DNA from: Marinilabilia rubra
GTDB taxonomy: Bacteria; Bacteroidota; Bacteroidia; Bacteroidales; Marinilabiliaceae
Direction: 5' to 3'
Assembly: GCF_003121985.1 (NCBI RefSeq)
Contig: NZ_QEWP01000005.1
Coordinates: forward strand, 186,001-250,000
Length of the DNA stretch: 64,000 nt
Made by a program: the position numbers and the translations under genes. Under the pieces are notes generated by a model. The model was not told the origin of the DNA, searched no databases, and saw only the letters and a list, made by a program, of their open reading frames with translations. Positions 54,721-63,499 of this stretch are shown here, piece after piece. Position 1 is the first letter of the stretch, and every line of letters begins with the position of its first letter.

Positions 54721-55593
54721 ATGCCTCCCGGAACCAAGAAATACCTAATTCTTAACGGCCATTTTTACGAAACCGGAAAAGCTATTTTCTCTTCCGAAAA
54801 CAGAGCTTTTCGCTATGGAGATGGCCTTTTTGAAACCATGCGATGCCACAAAACCGTTCCTCTCTTTTTTGATGACCATTATGAGCGGTTACTGAGAGGA
54901 ATGGCAGTTATGAGGATGTCTGTTGCGGCCTTGCCTCCACTTGATATTTTTAAAGGTCATATTGAAAGACTAATTGTTCGAAACAGGATTTTTAGCGATG
55001 CCAGAGTCCGGCTTTCTGTCTTCCGAAGAGAAGGAGGCCTCTACACCCCTGAAAGCAATAGTATCTCCTGGCTTTTGGAAGCCACTCCACTGAAGGAGAA
55101 AGGATATCAACTCAACGAAGACGGTTTAAAAATTGGTGTTTTTCACGGATTTCCGAAAACATGGAATCTTGCTGCGTCTTTCAAAACACTTAATTGCACC
55201 CCATATGTACTTGCCGGCTTACACAAGAATGAACAGCACTGGGATGACTGCTTAATAGAAAACCAGGACAAACAACTAATAGAAAGCATAAGTTCCAACC
55301 TTTTCTGGACAAAAAACGGCCAATTGTTTACACCTGGTTTACCTTCAGGATGTGTGGACGGAATTATGAGAAAAAACACCCTTCAATTTGCAGCTTCGCA
55401 AAGTATCGCGATAAAAGAGACAGGAGGTGTCTCAAAAGAGGAGTTATTAAATGCAGAGGAAGTTTTTCTGACCAATTCTGTCAATGGAATCAGGTGGGTC
55501 ATGGCTTTTGAAGAAAAGCGCTACTTCAATAAACTCCCGAAAGAGATTACCCGATGGTTAAATAAAGCAATTCAACTCCAGATACCCGGCTGA
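54721..55593 (+). CDS. Class IV aminotransferase (PabC/IlvE-like)
   Basis: This 290-residue fold-type IV PLP enzyme shows FRYGDGLFETMR with the phosphate-region arginine, PLP lysine K155 in ASFKTLNCTPYVLAG, EIESISSNLFW-type text (LIESISSNLFWTKNG), GCVDGIMR and NAEEVFLTNSVNGIRWV. These marks fit aminodeoxychorismate lyase (PabC, folate pathway) or a branched-chain/D-amino acid aminotransferase; IRWV near the end and overall length favour PabC-like enzymes. ATG 54721 is chosen; a GTG 51 bases upstream lies inside the repeat element and would encode repeat-derived residues. Confidence 0.82.
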   Translation: MPPGTKKYLILNGHFYETGKAIFSSENRAFRYGDGLFETMRCHKTVPLFFDDHYERLLRGMAVMRMSVAALPPLDIFKGHIERLIVRNRIFSDARVRLSVFRREGGLYTPESNSISWLLEATPLKEKGYQLNEDGLKIGVFHGFPKTWNLAASFKTLNCTPYVLAGLHKNEQHWDDCLIENQDKQLIESISSNLFWTKNGQLFTPGLPSGCVDGIMRKNTLQFAASQSIAIKETGGVSKEELLNAEEVFLTNSVNGIRWVMAFEEKRYFNKLPKEITRWLNKAIQLQIPG

Positions 55594-55613
55594 CCCAGAT
55601 TGGGGTGGTTAAT

Positions 55614-56207
55614 TTAATTAAAAGCAGGGTTTCGGGGAAAATTAGTCCATGTTTTGTAGATATCCCCCATTAGTTTCATAGCTTTCTCCCAGTTATTTTC
55701 AACATCCCGGGTCATAATCAACTCATCATCAAGAGTGGATACCACCCAACTGTTTTCGGCAATCTCACCTTCCAACTGCCCGGGAGCCCAACCACTATAA
55801 CCCGCAAAAAACTTAACAGACCGGCTTGAGGCTTCTCCTTCGTTGATCATTCTTTTCAGAAACTCAAAATCCCCCCCCCAATATACATGTGGTGTTACCT
55901 GAACGGCTCCAGGAACCACCGATCCTAAAGTGTGAAGAAAACTCAAAGTATTACTCGAAACAGGGCCTCCAACAAAAAGCTCCCCTTCAAAGCTTAATAA
56001 ATCCTCAATAACCTCATCTGGATAAAGTTCTGTCGATTTATTTAAAACAAAACCAACCGTTCCTTTTTCGTTATGCTCGGTAATGAGTACGATTGACCGC
56101 CCAAAATAAGGTCCCTGCAAAAAAGGCTCTGCAATAAGCACCCTCCCAGCAGATGGTTGCAAATTGGCTTTTGTTGGCTGGAAAATATTAAAATCAAGAT
56201 TTTTCAT
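55614..56207 (-). CDS. YqgE/AlgH-family protein (DUF179)
   Basis: This 197-residue protein matches the UPF0301 family: GRVLIAEPFLQGPYFGRSIVLITEHNEKGTVGFVLNK, LFVGGPVSSNTLSFLHTL, and FAGYSGWAPGQLEGEIAENSWVV. The fold is known but the biochemical role is not; the AlgH name comes from an alginate regulation phenotype in Pseudomonas. It is convergent with the aminotransferase gene, 20 bp apart, without a clear terminator hairpin. It faces a 1.2-kb gene-free region. Confidence 0.92.
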   Translation of the reverse strand: MKNLDFNIFQPTKANLQPSAGRVLIAEPFLQGPYFGRSIVLITEHNEKGTVGFVLNKSTELYPDEVIEDLLSFEGELFVGGPVSSNTLSFLHTLGSVVPGAVQVTPHVYWGGDFEFLKRMINEGEASSRSVKFFAGYSGWAPGQLEGEIAENSWVVSTLDDELIMTRDVENNWEKAMKLMGDIYKTWTNFPRNPAFN

Positions 56208-56508
56208 AACTACTCATTTTGCCCGAAGTGCTTTCTCTAATTTCATATTTTCATAAACAAACACACCGCAGCACCGGAATTTAAATTCATAAACCTGGGC
56301 AGGGGACTTCTCTGTTGAATCATCTCAAATAAAGTTATTCATTCACAACTCACTACTTATGAGAGTTGAGTAAAACATGTCTTATACAATAAACTTATGA
56401 CATTTTTAAAATTAATAAAAGTAAAAGCCATAAACTTTTTAATCTTTTACTCCATTTTTATCGAAATTGTTTCTTAATCCCTTTATTCTTCTGACTTAGT
56501 CAGGGCTT

Positions 56509-56611
56509 GCTAAAAAGTCAAAAGGGCATAATTTACACCCCAAAAAATCGAAGATTTATTGGAATACTTCGAAATTTTATTGGTGAAGTAAAGTTTGTCC
56601 TTTTGACCAGC
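56509..56611 (+). repeat. About 105-bp inverted-repeat element, copy 3 (CAAAAGG family)
   Basis: It begins GCTAAAAAGTCAAAAGGGCA and ends GTTTGTCCTTTTGACCAGC. The arms pair as GTCAAAAGGNCAWANTTTAC, and the inner ATCGAAG...CTTCGAAAT pair is kept. Length is 103 bp against 104 and 105 bp for the other copies. Confidence 0.75.
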
Positions 56612-56670
56612 AAATTTCGTTGTCTCAAGTGCAAGGTTACTTATGTGTTGTTTTAAAAAGCTTTGCATCT

Positions 56671-56835
56671 GAGAAACTGTTTTAAGTTTTATCCTTTGGG
56701 ATGTTTTCTGGTCTTGAGTTCTTATCCTTCGTCAAAATTTCCTTAAATAGCGTTGCTATTCGTGTCAATTTTGACTTGTCTAAGAACTCAATTCTTCAAA
56801 AACATCTTCCAAAAACAAAATTTAAACAGTTTCTG
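56671..56835. repeat. 165-bp imperfect inverted repeat (long hairpin)
   Basis: The left arm starts GAGAAACTGTTTTAAG and contains TTGAGTTCTTA and GTCAAAATT; the right arm, read in reverse complement, starts CAGAAACTGTTTAAA and contains the same TTGAGTTCTTA and GTCAAAATT in the same order. The arms are about 70 bp each with roughly 70 percent pairing around a 25-bp loop (TCCTTAAATAGCGTTGCTAT...). No second copy was recognised in the window. Confidence 0.75.
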
Positions 56836-57206
56836 AATAATTTTATTTTGCAATTTTAAATTAGTGTTCAATATTATCGGCAATTTTAAGCGCGCCCTGG
56901 TTAAATTAAAATTTTATAAATTTAGGTAGTAAATTGAAAGCAATTGTAAAGAATACCAACACGCAAAAGAGTATCTTTGTTTTCGGATTACTCTTTGTTC
57001 TAAATTAGGAAAAAATCAAAATAACACCAAAAGTTTGCCTTCCAAAATCCTTCGTTAATCAAATAAAAACGCACCATCTAAACCATCCTGTGGCAATTGG
57101 GTTATGAATTAATTAGATTTACAGTGCTGGCATTAAATGCAATTTTGGTAATAAATATTTTTTGGCAGCTATCCCAAAACAGCATAAAAAGGTGAAATAC
57201 CCTGAT

Positions 57207-57335
57207 CAATAGATCGTTAGATTTTTAGATTTAAGATAAATCATAACCAATTAATAATCCGAACGTTAATCCATAAAACCATTGACCTGTAAACAATTAA
57301 CTCAAAGCTAATTGCAAGAACTTAACGGACTATTA
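57207..57335 (+). mobile_element. MITE-like element, CAATAGATCGTTA family, copy 4 (129 bp)
   Basis: The left end CAATAGATCGTTAGATTTTT is identical to copy 1; the right end is TAACGGACTATTA, decayed at two positions. CTGAT flanks both sides (5-bp direct duplication). It ends 59 bp before the polysaccharide export gene. Confidence 0.72.
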
Positions 57336-57394
57336 CTGATAAAAAGACATAAAAAACCTAAGCCCCAAAAATTTGTAAATAAAAGTATTCCGAC

Positions 57395-58183
57395 ATGCAA
57401 AGAAAATTTTCCAGGCATCTTTTATCCATTATTTTTCCAATATTGTTTATCACTTTCGGGTGTCAGAGCCCCAAAAACATGGTATATCTTAAAGATGCCT
57501 CGACCCGCGATACAACCATGATTTATCAGCAACCCGCCAAAAAGTACCTGATAAGTGCCAACGACATAATTTTTGTCCGAATTTTGACCGGAAATCCGGG
57601 GATATCTGCTCTATACAACAACACGCCAACCTCAGGTTTCAGCACTTCCTTAAGCTCTGAGGCAGACCAATACATAAACGGCTTCACAGTAAACAATGAT
57701 GGAAATATTAAACTCCCGGTACTGGGTCAATTGAAAGTAAAAGGTCTGACACTGCAGGAAACAGAACAACAGATACAGAGACTTGCAGATAATTATTTAG
57801 TAGATGCTACTGTTATTGTCCGGCTCCTGAACTACAAAGTCACCGTTTTGGGAGAGGTCACACGACCAGGTGTATACAGCCATTACAACGACAGATTAAC
57901 CATTCTTGAAGCGATAGGAAAAGCAGGTGATATCACTGATCTTGGAGACAAGCGGAACATCATGGTAATCCGTCCTGTTCCTGAAGGACGCGTAACATAT
58001 CAACTGGACCTTACGAATAAAGACTTACTTACATCCCCGGCGTTCTTCCTGAAACCAAATGATGTAATATATGTAAAGCCATCTAAGAGCAAGGCTTTTC
58101 AAATCAATTTGCCCACAATGAGCATGATTCTTTCATCTATTACAACCATCATTGTGCTGGCTCAGTATTTTGACAATCAGTAA
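57395..58183 (+). CDS. Outer-membrane polysaccharide export lipoprotein (Wza-like, OPX)
   Basis: This 262-residue lipoprotein has a signal peptide with lipobox TFGC and lipidated C23. A Poly_export domain (about 50-135: YLISANDIIFVRIL, GFTVNNDGNIKLPVLGQLKVKGLTLQETEQQI) is followed by a SLBB domain (about 140-225: VTVLGEVTRPGVYSHYNDRLTILEAIGKAGD) and a C-terminal hydrophobic helix (about 237-257). It is shorter than E. coli Wza and likely forms the export ring with the kinase/co-polymerase that follows 16 bp downstream. Confidence 0.92.
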   Translation: MQRKFSRHLLSIIFPILFITFGCQSPKNMVYLKDASTRDTTMIYQQPAKKYLISANDIIFVRILTGNPGISALYNNTPTSGFSTSLSSEADQYINGFTVNNDGNIKLPVLGQLKVKGLTLQETEQQIQRLADNYLVDATVIVRLLNYKVTVLGEVTRPGVYSHYNDRLTILEAIGKAGDITDLGDKRNIMVIRPVPEGRVTYQLDLTNKDLLTSPAFFLKPNDVIYVKPSKSKAFQINLPTMSMILSSITTIIVLAQYFDNQ

Positions 58184-58199
58184 ACCGGATTTTCAGCCC

Positions 58200-60620
58200 A
58201 TGAATTACAAGGACAATTTTGATAATAACAACAATAAAGACCACTTCACAAGAAGCAGTTCACAGGATCTGGTCAAATTTTTTCGGAGAATTCTGGATAA
58301 ATGGTATTTCTTTATTTCCGGTCTTATTATTGCGCTGACCTTCGCCTTTATAATCAACAAGTTTACGCACCCCGTATACCACGGCCAAAGCACGATACTG
58401 ATCCGGTCAGGACAAAACAAACCTGTAGGTGCGGAAGCTCTTGTAAGAGATCTTTCATTTAGTACCAACAATGATATCCGAAATGAAATTGGCATTCTAA
58501 AATCTTTTTCCTTAACTCAACGAACACTTGAGAGTCTGAACCTGGAAATAACGTATAAGAAAGTACCACGTATTTTTGACTGTTGCCGGATCAACTCACT
58601 CAGCAGAAATATTTTTCATAAATCCCCAATAGTGATACAAAAAGAAGGCAACAAGCCACAACTTACCGGGGCCCCCTTCTTTGTCAGAATATTATCAACC
58701 AAACAGTACCTTTTAGAATTTGAAGCCAGCATTAATGGAAAACAGATAGCACAAACCGACACATTTAATTTTGGAAATAAGATCAAGAGCCCCTACTTCT
58801 CCTTTTCTGTTCATTTAAGAAACAAATACGCCCCGGAACTCTTTTCCAAAGAATCTTCTTACTACAAGAACGACTACAGCTTCGAGTTTAATAACATTCA
58901 AAATTTGGTTTCGAAATACAGAAATAATCTGGAAGTAGATTTCTATTACGATGACGCTTCCATTCTTGAATTAAACCTTGAAGGGGCACATCCCGACATT
59001 GTTACGACTTTTCTAAATCAACATGCCCGCTCGTTTATAGCGAGAGGCCTGGAGGAAAAAAACCGCATTGCCAGTGCCACCATTGACTTTATTGATCAGC
59101 AAATAAGTGGCATTTCAGACTCACTACAGGAAGCTGAGTCTAATTTCCAAAAATTCAGGGCAAAAAACAAAGTCATCAACATCAGTACTGAAGGCAATTA
59201 TGCAATGGAAAAGCTGGAGTCATTAGTCACTCAGAAAAGCAATATCCAACGTATGTCGAAATACTACGACTACTTATACGATTACATTCAAAACCAAAAT
59301 GAATTTGACGATGTGATTGTGCCCAGTACTATGGGAATTTCTGACCAATCGCTAAACAACCTTGTAAACCGGCTTGGAGAAGCTTATTCCCAAAGAAACC
59401 GGTTGCTTATGACAGCGCGGAAAAACAGCCCGCAGGTACAACAAATTACCAGTGAGATTGAATCAATCAGGCAAGCACTCATTGAGAACGTCAGAAACAT
59501 CATTAATACCACTCAAATTGAAATTGAGGAAATCAACAAACAGATAGAAGAGGTTAACAAGCAAATCAGGCGGTTGCCCGGAACGGAAAGAGAATACATA
59601 AATATTCAGAGGGATTTTCAGCTGAATGACAATATATATACATTTCTTTTACAAAAACGCTCCGAGGCAGGAATTGCACTGGCATCCAACGTTTCCGATC
59701 ACAAAATAATAGATCCCGCTCTGAAGCAAACCACTTACAAAACGGCCCCGCGCCCCATGGCCAATCTGATCATTGCCGGACTTCTGGGGCTTTTAATTCC
59801 CGGCATAACGCTGATATTAGGCGACAGCTTAAACACCCGGATCAACAGCCGGTTCAATATTGAGGAGTATTCAGCCGTGCCGGTTTTGGGACATATTGAG
59901 CACAGCATGTCCAGTAAAAAACTACCGGTCATTGAATACCCGCGTTCCCCCCTTGCAGAATCATTCAGGGCGCTGCGCACAAACATTGATTTTATGATCG
60001 GCAAACAAAAGTCTCCTGCTGTCATTGCTTTAACATCTTCCATCTCGGGTGAAGGGAAATCATTCTGTTCAGCCAATCTGGGGGCCATTCTGGCGATCAC
60101 AGGAAAGAAAGTTTTGGTTGTTGGTATGGATTTACGGAAACCACAAACACACACAGAATTCAACATTGACAATAAAAAAGGTCTGAGTAATCTGTTAATT
60201 GGCACCTCCGGTTTTAACAGCGCAGTGGTTGAATCAAGCGTGGAAGGGCTTTACGTCATCCCTTCCGGCCCTATTCCACCAAATCCCGCGGAGCTTTTGC
60301 AATCTGAAGAAATGAACGCTTTTATGGCAGAAGCGAAAAAGAATTTTGATTTTATCATTCTGGATACCCCGCCGCTGGCACTTGTTGCCGATACCTTATT
60401 AATCACAGAAGCCACTGACCTAAACCTTTTTATCCTTAGACAGGGGGTTTCCAGAAAACAGGCCATTGAATTCATCAACCACCTTTCAGAGTCTCAGCGG
60501 ATAAAGAATGCCGGACTGGTAGTCAATGATGTAAAAATATTAAACAATTACAGCCCCGTAAACCGTTACGGATACGGCTATGGATACAGCAGGTTCAGAA
60601 AAAGCGGCTACTATGAATAA
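58200..60620 (+). CDS. Wzc-like polysaccharide co-polymerase and tyrosine autokinase
   Basis: This 806-residue protein has an N-terminal Wzz domain with a membrane helix near residues 38-58 (WYFFISGLIIALTFAFII), a long periplasmic coiled coil (about 300-470; VNKQIRRLPGTEREYINIQRDFQLNDN) and a second helix near 520-540. A cytoplasmic BY-kinase follows with Walker A GEGKS (617-621), Walker A' VVGMDLRKP and Walker B FIILDTPPLALVAD. The tail has seven tyrosines in the last 24 residues (RYGYGYGYSRF), the autophosphorylation cluster. It controls chain length and export with the OPX protein. ATG 58200 is chosen over an upstream overlapping ATG at 58152. No glycosyltransferase cluster is adjacent. 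Confidence 0.94.
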   Translation: MNYKDNFDNNNNKDHFTRSSSQDLVKFFRRILDKWYFFISGLIIALTFAFIINKFTHPVYHGQSTILIRSGQNKPVGAEALVRDLSFSTNNDIRNEIGILKSFSLTQRTLESLNLEITYKKVPRIFDCCRINSLSRNIFHKSPIVIQKEGNKPQLTGAPFFVRILSTKQYLLEFEASINGKQIAQTDTFNFGNKIKSPYFSFSVHLRNKYAPELFSKESSYYKNDYSFEFNNIQNLVSKYRNNLEVDFYYDDASILELNLEGAHPDIVTTFLNQHARSFIARGLEEKNRIASATIDFIDQQISGISDSLQEAESNFQKFRAKNKVINISTEGNYAMEKLESLVTQKSNIQRMSKYYDYLYDYIQNQNEFDDVIVPSTMGISDQSLNNLVNRLGEAYSQRNRLLMTARKNSPQVQQITSEIESIRQALIENVRNIINTTQIEIEEINKQIEEVNKQIRRLPGTEREYINIQRDFQLNDNIYTFLLQKRSEAGIALASNVSDHKIIDPALKQTTYKTAPRPMANLIIAGLLGLLIPGITLILGDSLNTRINSRFNIEEYSAVPVLGHIEHSMSSKKLPVIEYPRSPLAESFRALRTNIDFMIGKQKSPAVIALTSSISGEGKSFCSANLGAILAITGKKVLVVGMDLRKPQTHTEFNIDNKKGLSNLLIGTSGFNSAVVESSVEGLYVIPSGPIPPNPAELLQSEEMNAFMAEAKKNFDFIILDTPPLALVADTLLITEATDLNLFILRQGVSRKQAIEFINHLSESQRIKNAGLVVNDVKILNNYSPVNRYGYGYGYSRFRKSGYYE

Positions 60621-61964
60621 TCACCGATTCACAGAATTGGCAACTTCTGCTCCGATTAACCTGTCGTATCTGGCTCCGGCGGAGCGATAATAAACCAAAA
60701 TAAGATAATCATTTTCAGTGCGCCCAAAGCTCCCCTCGATGGGCATTACAGATCCAATGGAATCACTTTGACCTTTTACCAGAAATTGATAATTATAATA
60801 ACCTTGTTTTAGCAACAAGGTCAAGGTATACGAATCATTCTCAAAATCATATTTCATCCTGTTTTCATCATTCAGCATCCAATTGGTAAGGCCCCCCATC
60901 AAATAAACTTCTTTTCCGCCAAGGGGTGGCTCCCATTTTAATGAAAAATGCACAAAAGCATAATCAGAAGAGACATCCGGATCCTGCTCTTCCTGAACTT
61001 CAATATAGTAACGCCCGTTAAAATCCTGATGGTAATAATACGGCTTGCCTGCGGCAGCCTGATCGGTAAAAACATCCACATGGTAAAAAGGATCAGAAAA
61101 AGTAATGTCCTCAATATGATCGGATTGAAAACGAAAACTTCTTAAATCAACCCATCGGAACTCATTTCCACCTTCCATAACCACCTCACGGTTATAGTTG
61201 AAATCCATTTTATCATTCCCGAAAAACAATGGGGGTAAACCTGTTACGGCATTGTCAGTTCTACCATTCTGTATTACTGTCACCTTTATTTCATTCGCCG
61301 GGTCCATAATAGTAATTCCGGGATGAGAAACTTCAAAATCTATTTCCTGGTAATGATTTCTCCCGGTTGATTGCATGGTATATTTCACATCAGGCTCAAT
61401 GGTCACCTTTTGTTCATTGACCATAAATCGCTTCACCAGCAAAGGGTTATCCCGGTCAAAATTTTCAAAAACCTTAATAAGGTAATTGCCGGATTTTAGT
61501 ACAGATGCTTCGTTGTTTGGAAAAACCAGTTCATAATGTACGTAGTCAAAAGTAGTATTGAAGGACCTCCGGTAGTCCTCCACCGTCAAAAACTCATTGC
61601 CTCTGAAATATTCGGTCCGCATAAGCTGCGATGAACTCCAGTCCTCGTCACAAAATTCAATCGAATAATGGTAATTTTTAATTTCAGTTCCCAGCTCATC
61701 AAAAGACAACACCAACTTCTGGTTGGAGTTTAATTCAATTAAAGGATAAGACATTGGCCATCCCTGACGATGAAAACGAACAGTTTTAATATTTTCATCT
61801 ACACGTTCCGGATTGGAAAAATTTCTTAAAGTTTGTGAAAGTAATGCCGGAGAAAAGCATCCCCAAAAAAGAAATAATAAAATAAAGAAATATTTGCGCA
61901 AATAATTAGAACCAAAGGTTTGTACAATTTGTTTGCCCAGTGTAAAAAATATATAAATGCTCAT
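60621..61964 (-). CDS. Type IX secretion system plug protein (DUF5103)
   Basis: This 447-residue exported protein has a hydrophobic signal at about residues 24-42 (KYFFILLFLFWGCFSPALLSQ) preceded by an unusually long 23-residue leader, so the true start may lie further in at a non-ATG codon. The body matches the two-part T9SS plug family: VDENIKTVRFHRQGWPMSYPLIELNSN, SIEFCDEDWSSSQLMRTEYFRG, SYPLIEL and a C-terminal WEPPLGGKEVYLMGGLTNW with carbohydrate-binding-like fold. In SprA complexes the plug closes the translocon's periplasmic opening. Its stop codon abuts that of the convergent kinase gene with no intervening base. Confidence 0.88.
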   Translation of the reverse strand: MSIYIFFTLGKQIVQTFGSNYLRKYFFILLFLFWGCFSPALLSQTLRNFSNPERVDENIKTVRFHRQGWPMSYPLIELNSNQKLVLSFDELGTEIKNYHYSIEFCDEDWSSSQLMRTEYFRGNEFLTVEDYRRSFNTTFDYVHYELVFPNNEASVLKSGNYLIKVFENFDRDNPLLVKRFMVNEQKVTIEPDVKYTMQSTGRNHYQEIDFEVSHPGITIMDPANEIKVTVIQNGRTDNAVTGLPPLFFGNDKMDFNYNREVVMEGGNEFRWVDLRSFRFQSDHIEDITFSDPFYHVDVFTDQAAAGKPYYYHQDFNGRYYIEVQEEQDPDVSSDYAFVHFSLKWEPPLGGKEVYLMGGLTNWMLNDENRMKYDFENDSYTLTLLLKQGYYNYQFLVKGQSDSIGSVMPIEGSFGRTENDYLILVYYRSAGARYDRLIGAEVANSVNR

Positions 61965-62015
61965 TTTGAAGTGGTTTCAATAACCTTAACAGTGGTCTAA
62001 AGTAATAAATTTAAC

Positions 62016-62023
62016 TATTTTTG
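62016..62023 (+). promoter_or_regulatory. Predicted -7 element of the nqr promoter
   Basis: TATTTTTG matches TAnnTTTG and lies 29 bases before the nqrA ATG, in the 88-bp divergent gap to the plug gene. No clear TTTG -33 element was seen. Confidence 0.5.
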
Positions 62024-62052
62024 CAGACAAATTCAAAAACCGTTTATCAAAC

Positions 62053-63402
62053 ATGTCTGAGGTAATCAAAATAAAAAAAGGGTTGGACATACGGCTCAAA
62101 GGCAAAGCTGACAATGTCTTCAGCCAGGCCCAGCTGCCCGATTTGTTTGCCATTAAACCCACCGATTTTCACGGTGTAGTTCCTAAAATGGTCATCAAAG
62201 AAGGCGAAAAGGTAAAGGCCGGTTCAGTATTGTTTTTCGACAAGTATCAACCCGATGTAAAGTTCGTTTCACCAGTTAGTGGAGAACTCACTGCGGTGAT
62301 CCGTGGTGAGCGACGAAAAATTCTGGAAGTTGTTGTAAAATCGGATGGCAAGGATGAAGCCGTGGACTTCGGTGTTGAGAGCATTGCCGACTTAAGTCGC
62401 GAAGCTATTGTTACCAGACTACAGGAAGCCGGTGCATGGGCTTACTTACGGCAACGCCCCTACGACATTATTGCAAGAACAGGAGATACCCCGAAAGCCA
62501 TTTTCATTTCCGGGTTCGATACAGCTCCCCTTGCTCCCGACTTCGATTTTGTCATGACCGGCAAAGAGAATGAATTCCAGGCAGGAATTGATATTCTTAA
62601 AAAATTAAGCGACAACATTCACATTGGCGTAAACGACGAAGCGGCCTCGAAAGTTTTCACCAACACCAAAGGTGTTGAACTCCACAGGTTCAAAGGCCCT
62701 CACCCTGCCGGTAATGTTGGTATCCAGATCGGACAGGTTATGCCTATCAATAAAGGAGACCTGATTTGGACTATTCAGCCCCAGGAAGTGGCCTCTATCG
62801 GAAAGCTTTTCACTACAGGAAAGCCCGATTTCGATCGCACATTGGTAGTTGCGGGCTCAGAAGTAAAAAAGCCAGCTTATTTCCACTCTCGCCTGGGCGC
62901 CTGTGTTGAGCCCTATATCAAAGATAATTTGAATCCCAATGAAAATGTCCGCCTTATCAGTGGAAATGTTCTTACCGGATCACAAATAAGTGATGACGGT
63001 TACGTTGGGTTTTATCACTCACAGATTACAGCGATCCCTGAAGGAGATGAATACGAATTTATGGGCTGGGCAGCTCCCGGTTTTAATAAGTTCAGTGTTT
63101 CCAGATCATTTTTCAGCTGGTTGCGCCCCAATAAAAGATACCGTTTGAATGCAAATATGCAAGGAGGCAAAAGAGCCATTGTTGTATCCGGAGAGTATGA
63201 TAAGGTACTTCCCATGGATATTCTGCCCGAACAGCTCATCAAATCCATACTGGTTGAAGACATTGACAAAATGGAACAACTTGGGATCTATGAGTTGGCA
63301 GAAGAAGATCTGGCCTTGTGTGAATTTGTTTGTACCTCCAAGCTGAATTTGCAGAAGATTCTTCGCGACGGAATTGATTTAATGATAAAAGAGCTGGGCT
63401 AA
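62053..63402 (+). CDS. nqrA: Na+-translocating NADH:quinone reductase subunit A
   Basis: NqrA is the cytoplasmic, quinone-associated subunit of the Na+-pumping NADH:quinone reductase. The 449-residue protein opens IKIKKGLDIRLKGKA and shows KPTDFHGVVPKMVIKEGEKVKAGSVLFFDK (RnfC-like barrel-sandwich part), FKGPHPAGNVGIQI, and LGACVEPYIKDNLNPNENVRLISGNVLTG. Length fits the family. It heads the nqr operon with nqrB 97 bp downstream; a hairpin lies between them. Confidence 0.96.
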   Translation: MSEVIKIKKGLDIRLKGKADNVFSQAQLPDLFAIKPTDFHGVVPKMVIKEGEKVKAGSVLFFDKYQPDVKFVSPVSGELTAVIRGERRKILEVVVKSDGKDEAVDFGVESIADLSREAIVTRLQEAGAWAYLRQRPYDIIARTGDTPKAIFISGFDTAPLAPDFDFVMTGKENEFQAGIDILKKLSDNIHIGVNDEAASKVFTNTKGVELHRFKGPHPAGNVGIQIGQVMPINKGDLIWTIQPQEVASIGKLFTTGKPDFDRTLVVAGSEVKKPAYFHSRLGACVEPYIKDNLNPNENVRLISGNVLTGSQISDDGYVGFYHSQITAIPEGDEYEFMGWAAPGFNKFSVSRSFFSWLRPNKRYRLNANMQGGKRAIVVSGEYDKVLPMDILPEQLIKSILVEDIDKMEQLGIYELAEEDLALCEFVCTSKLNLQKILRDGIDLMIKELG

Positions 63403-63417
63403 TCAGGTACCGGCTCT

Positions 63418-63466
63418 TTGTTTCAGCAAGTAAATTATCACTCAGCAGAGTGAGAAGCTGAAACAA
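63418..63466 (+). other. Intercistronic hairpin between nqrA and nqrB
   Basis: A 10-bp perfect outer stem (TTGTTTCAGC / GCTGAAACAA) encloses a second stem CACTC / GAGTG with a 4-base loop. No T-run follows, so it is not a classic terminator. It occupies half of the 97-bp nqrA-nqrB gap and may be an mRNA processing or stability element. Confidence 0.6.
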
Positions 63467-63499
63467 GAGTTCGATAACATAAAAAACAGATACTTTCGA

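Larger units (their letters stand above)
56208..57394. other. Gene-free stretch (1.2 kb) upstream of polysaccharide export genes
   Basis: No gene was found. It carries a CAAAAGG-family element (56509-56611), a 165-bp hairpin-forming inverted repeat (56671-56835) and a MITE-like element (57207-57335), each described separately; the rest is strongly AT-rich. The promoter of the polysaccharide export gene should lie in the last 60 bp or beyond the MITE-like copy. A 69-codon frame at 57312-57521 overlaps that gene and is a shadow. Confidence 0.6.
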
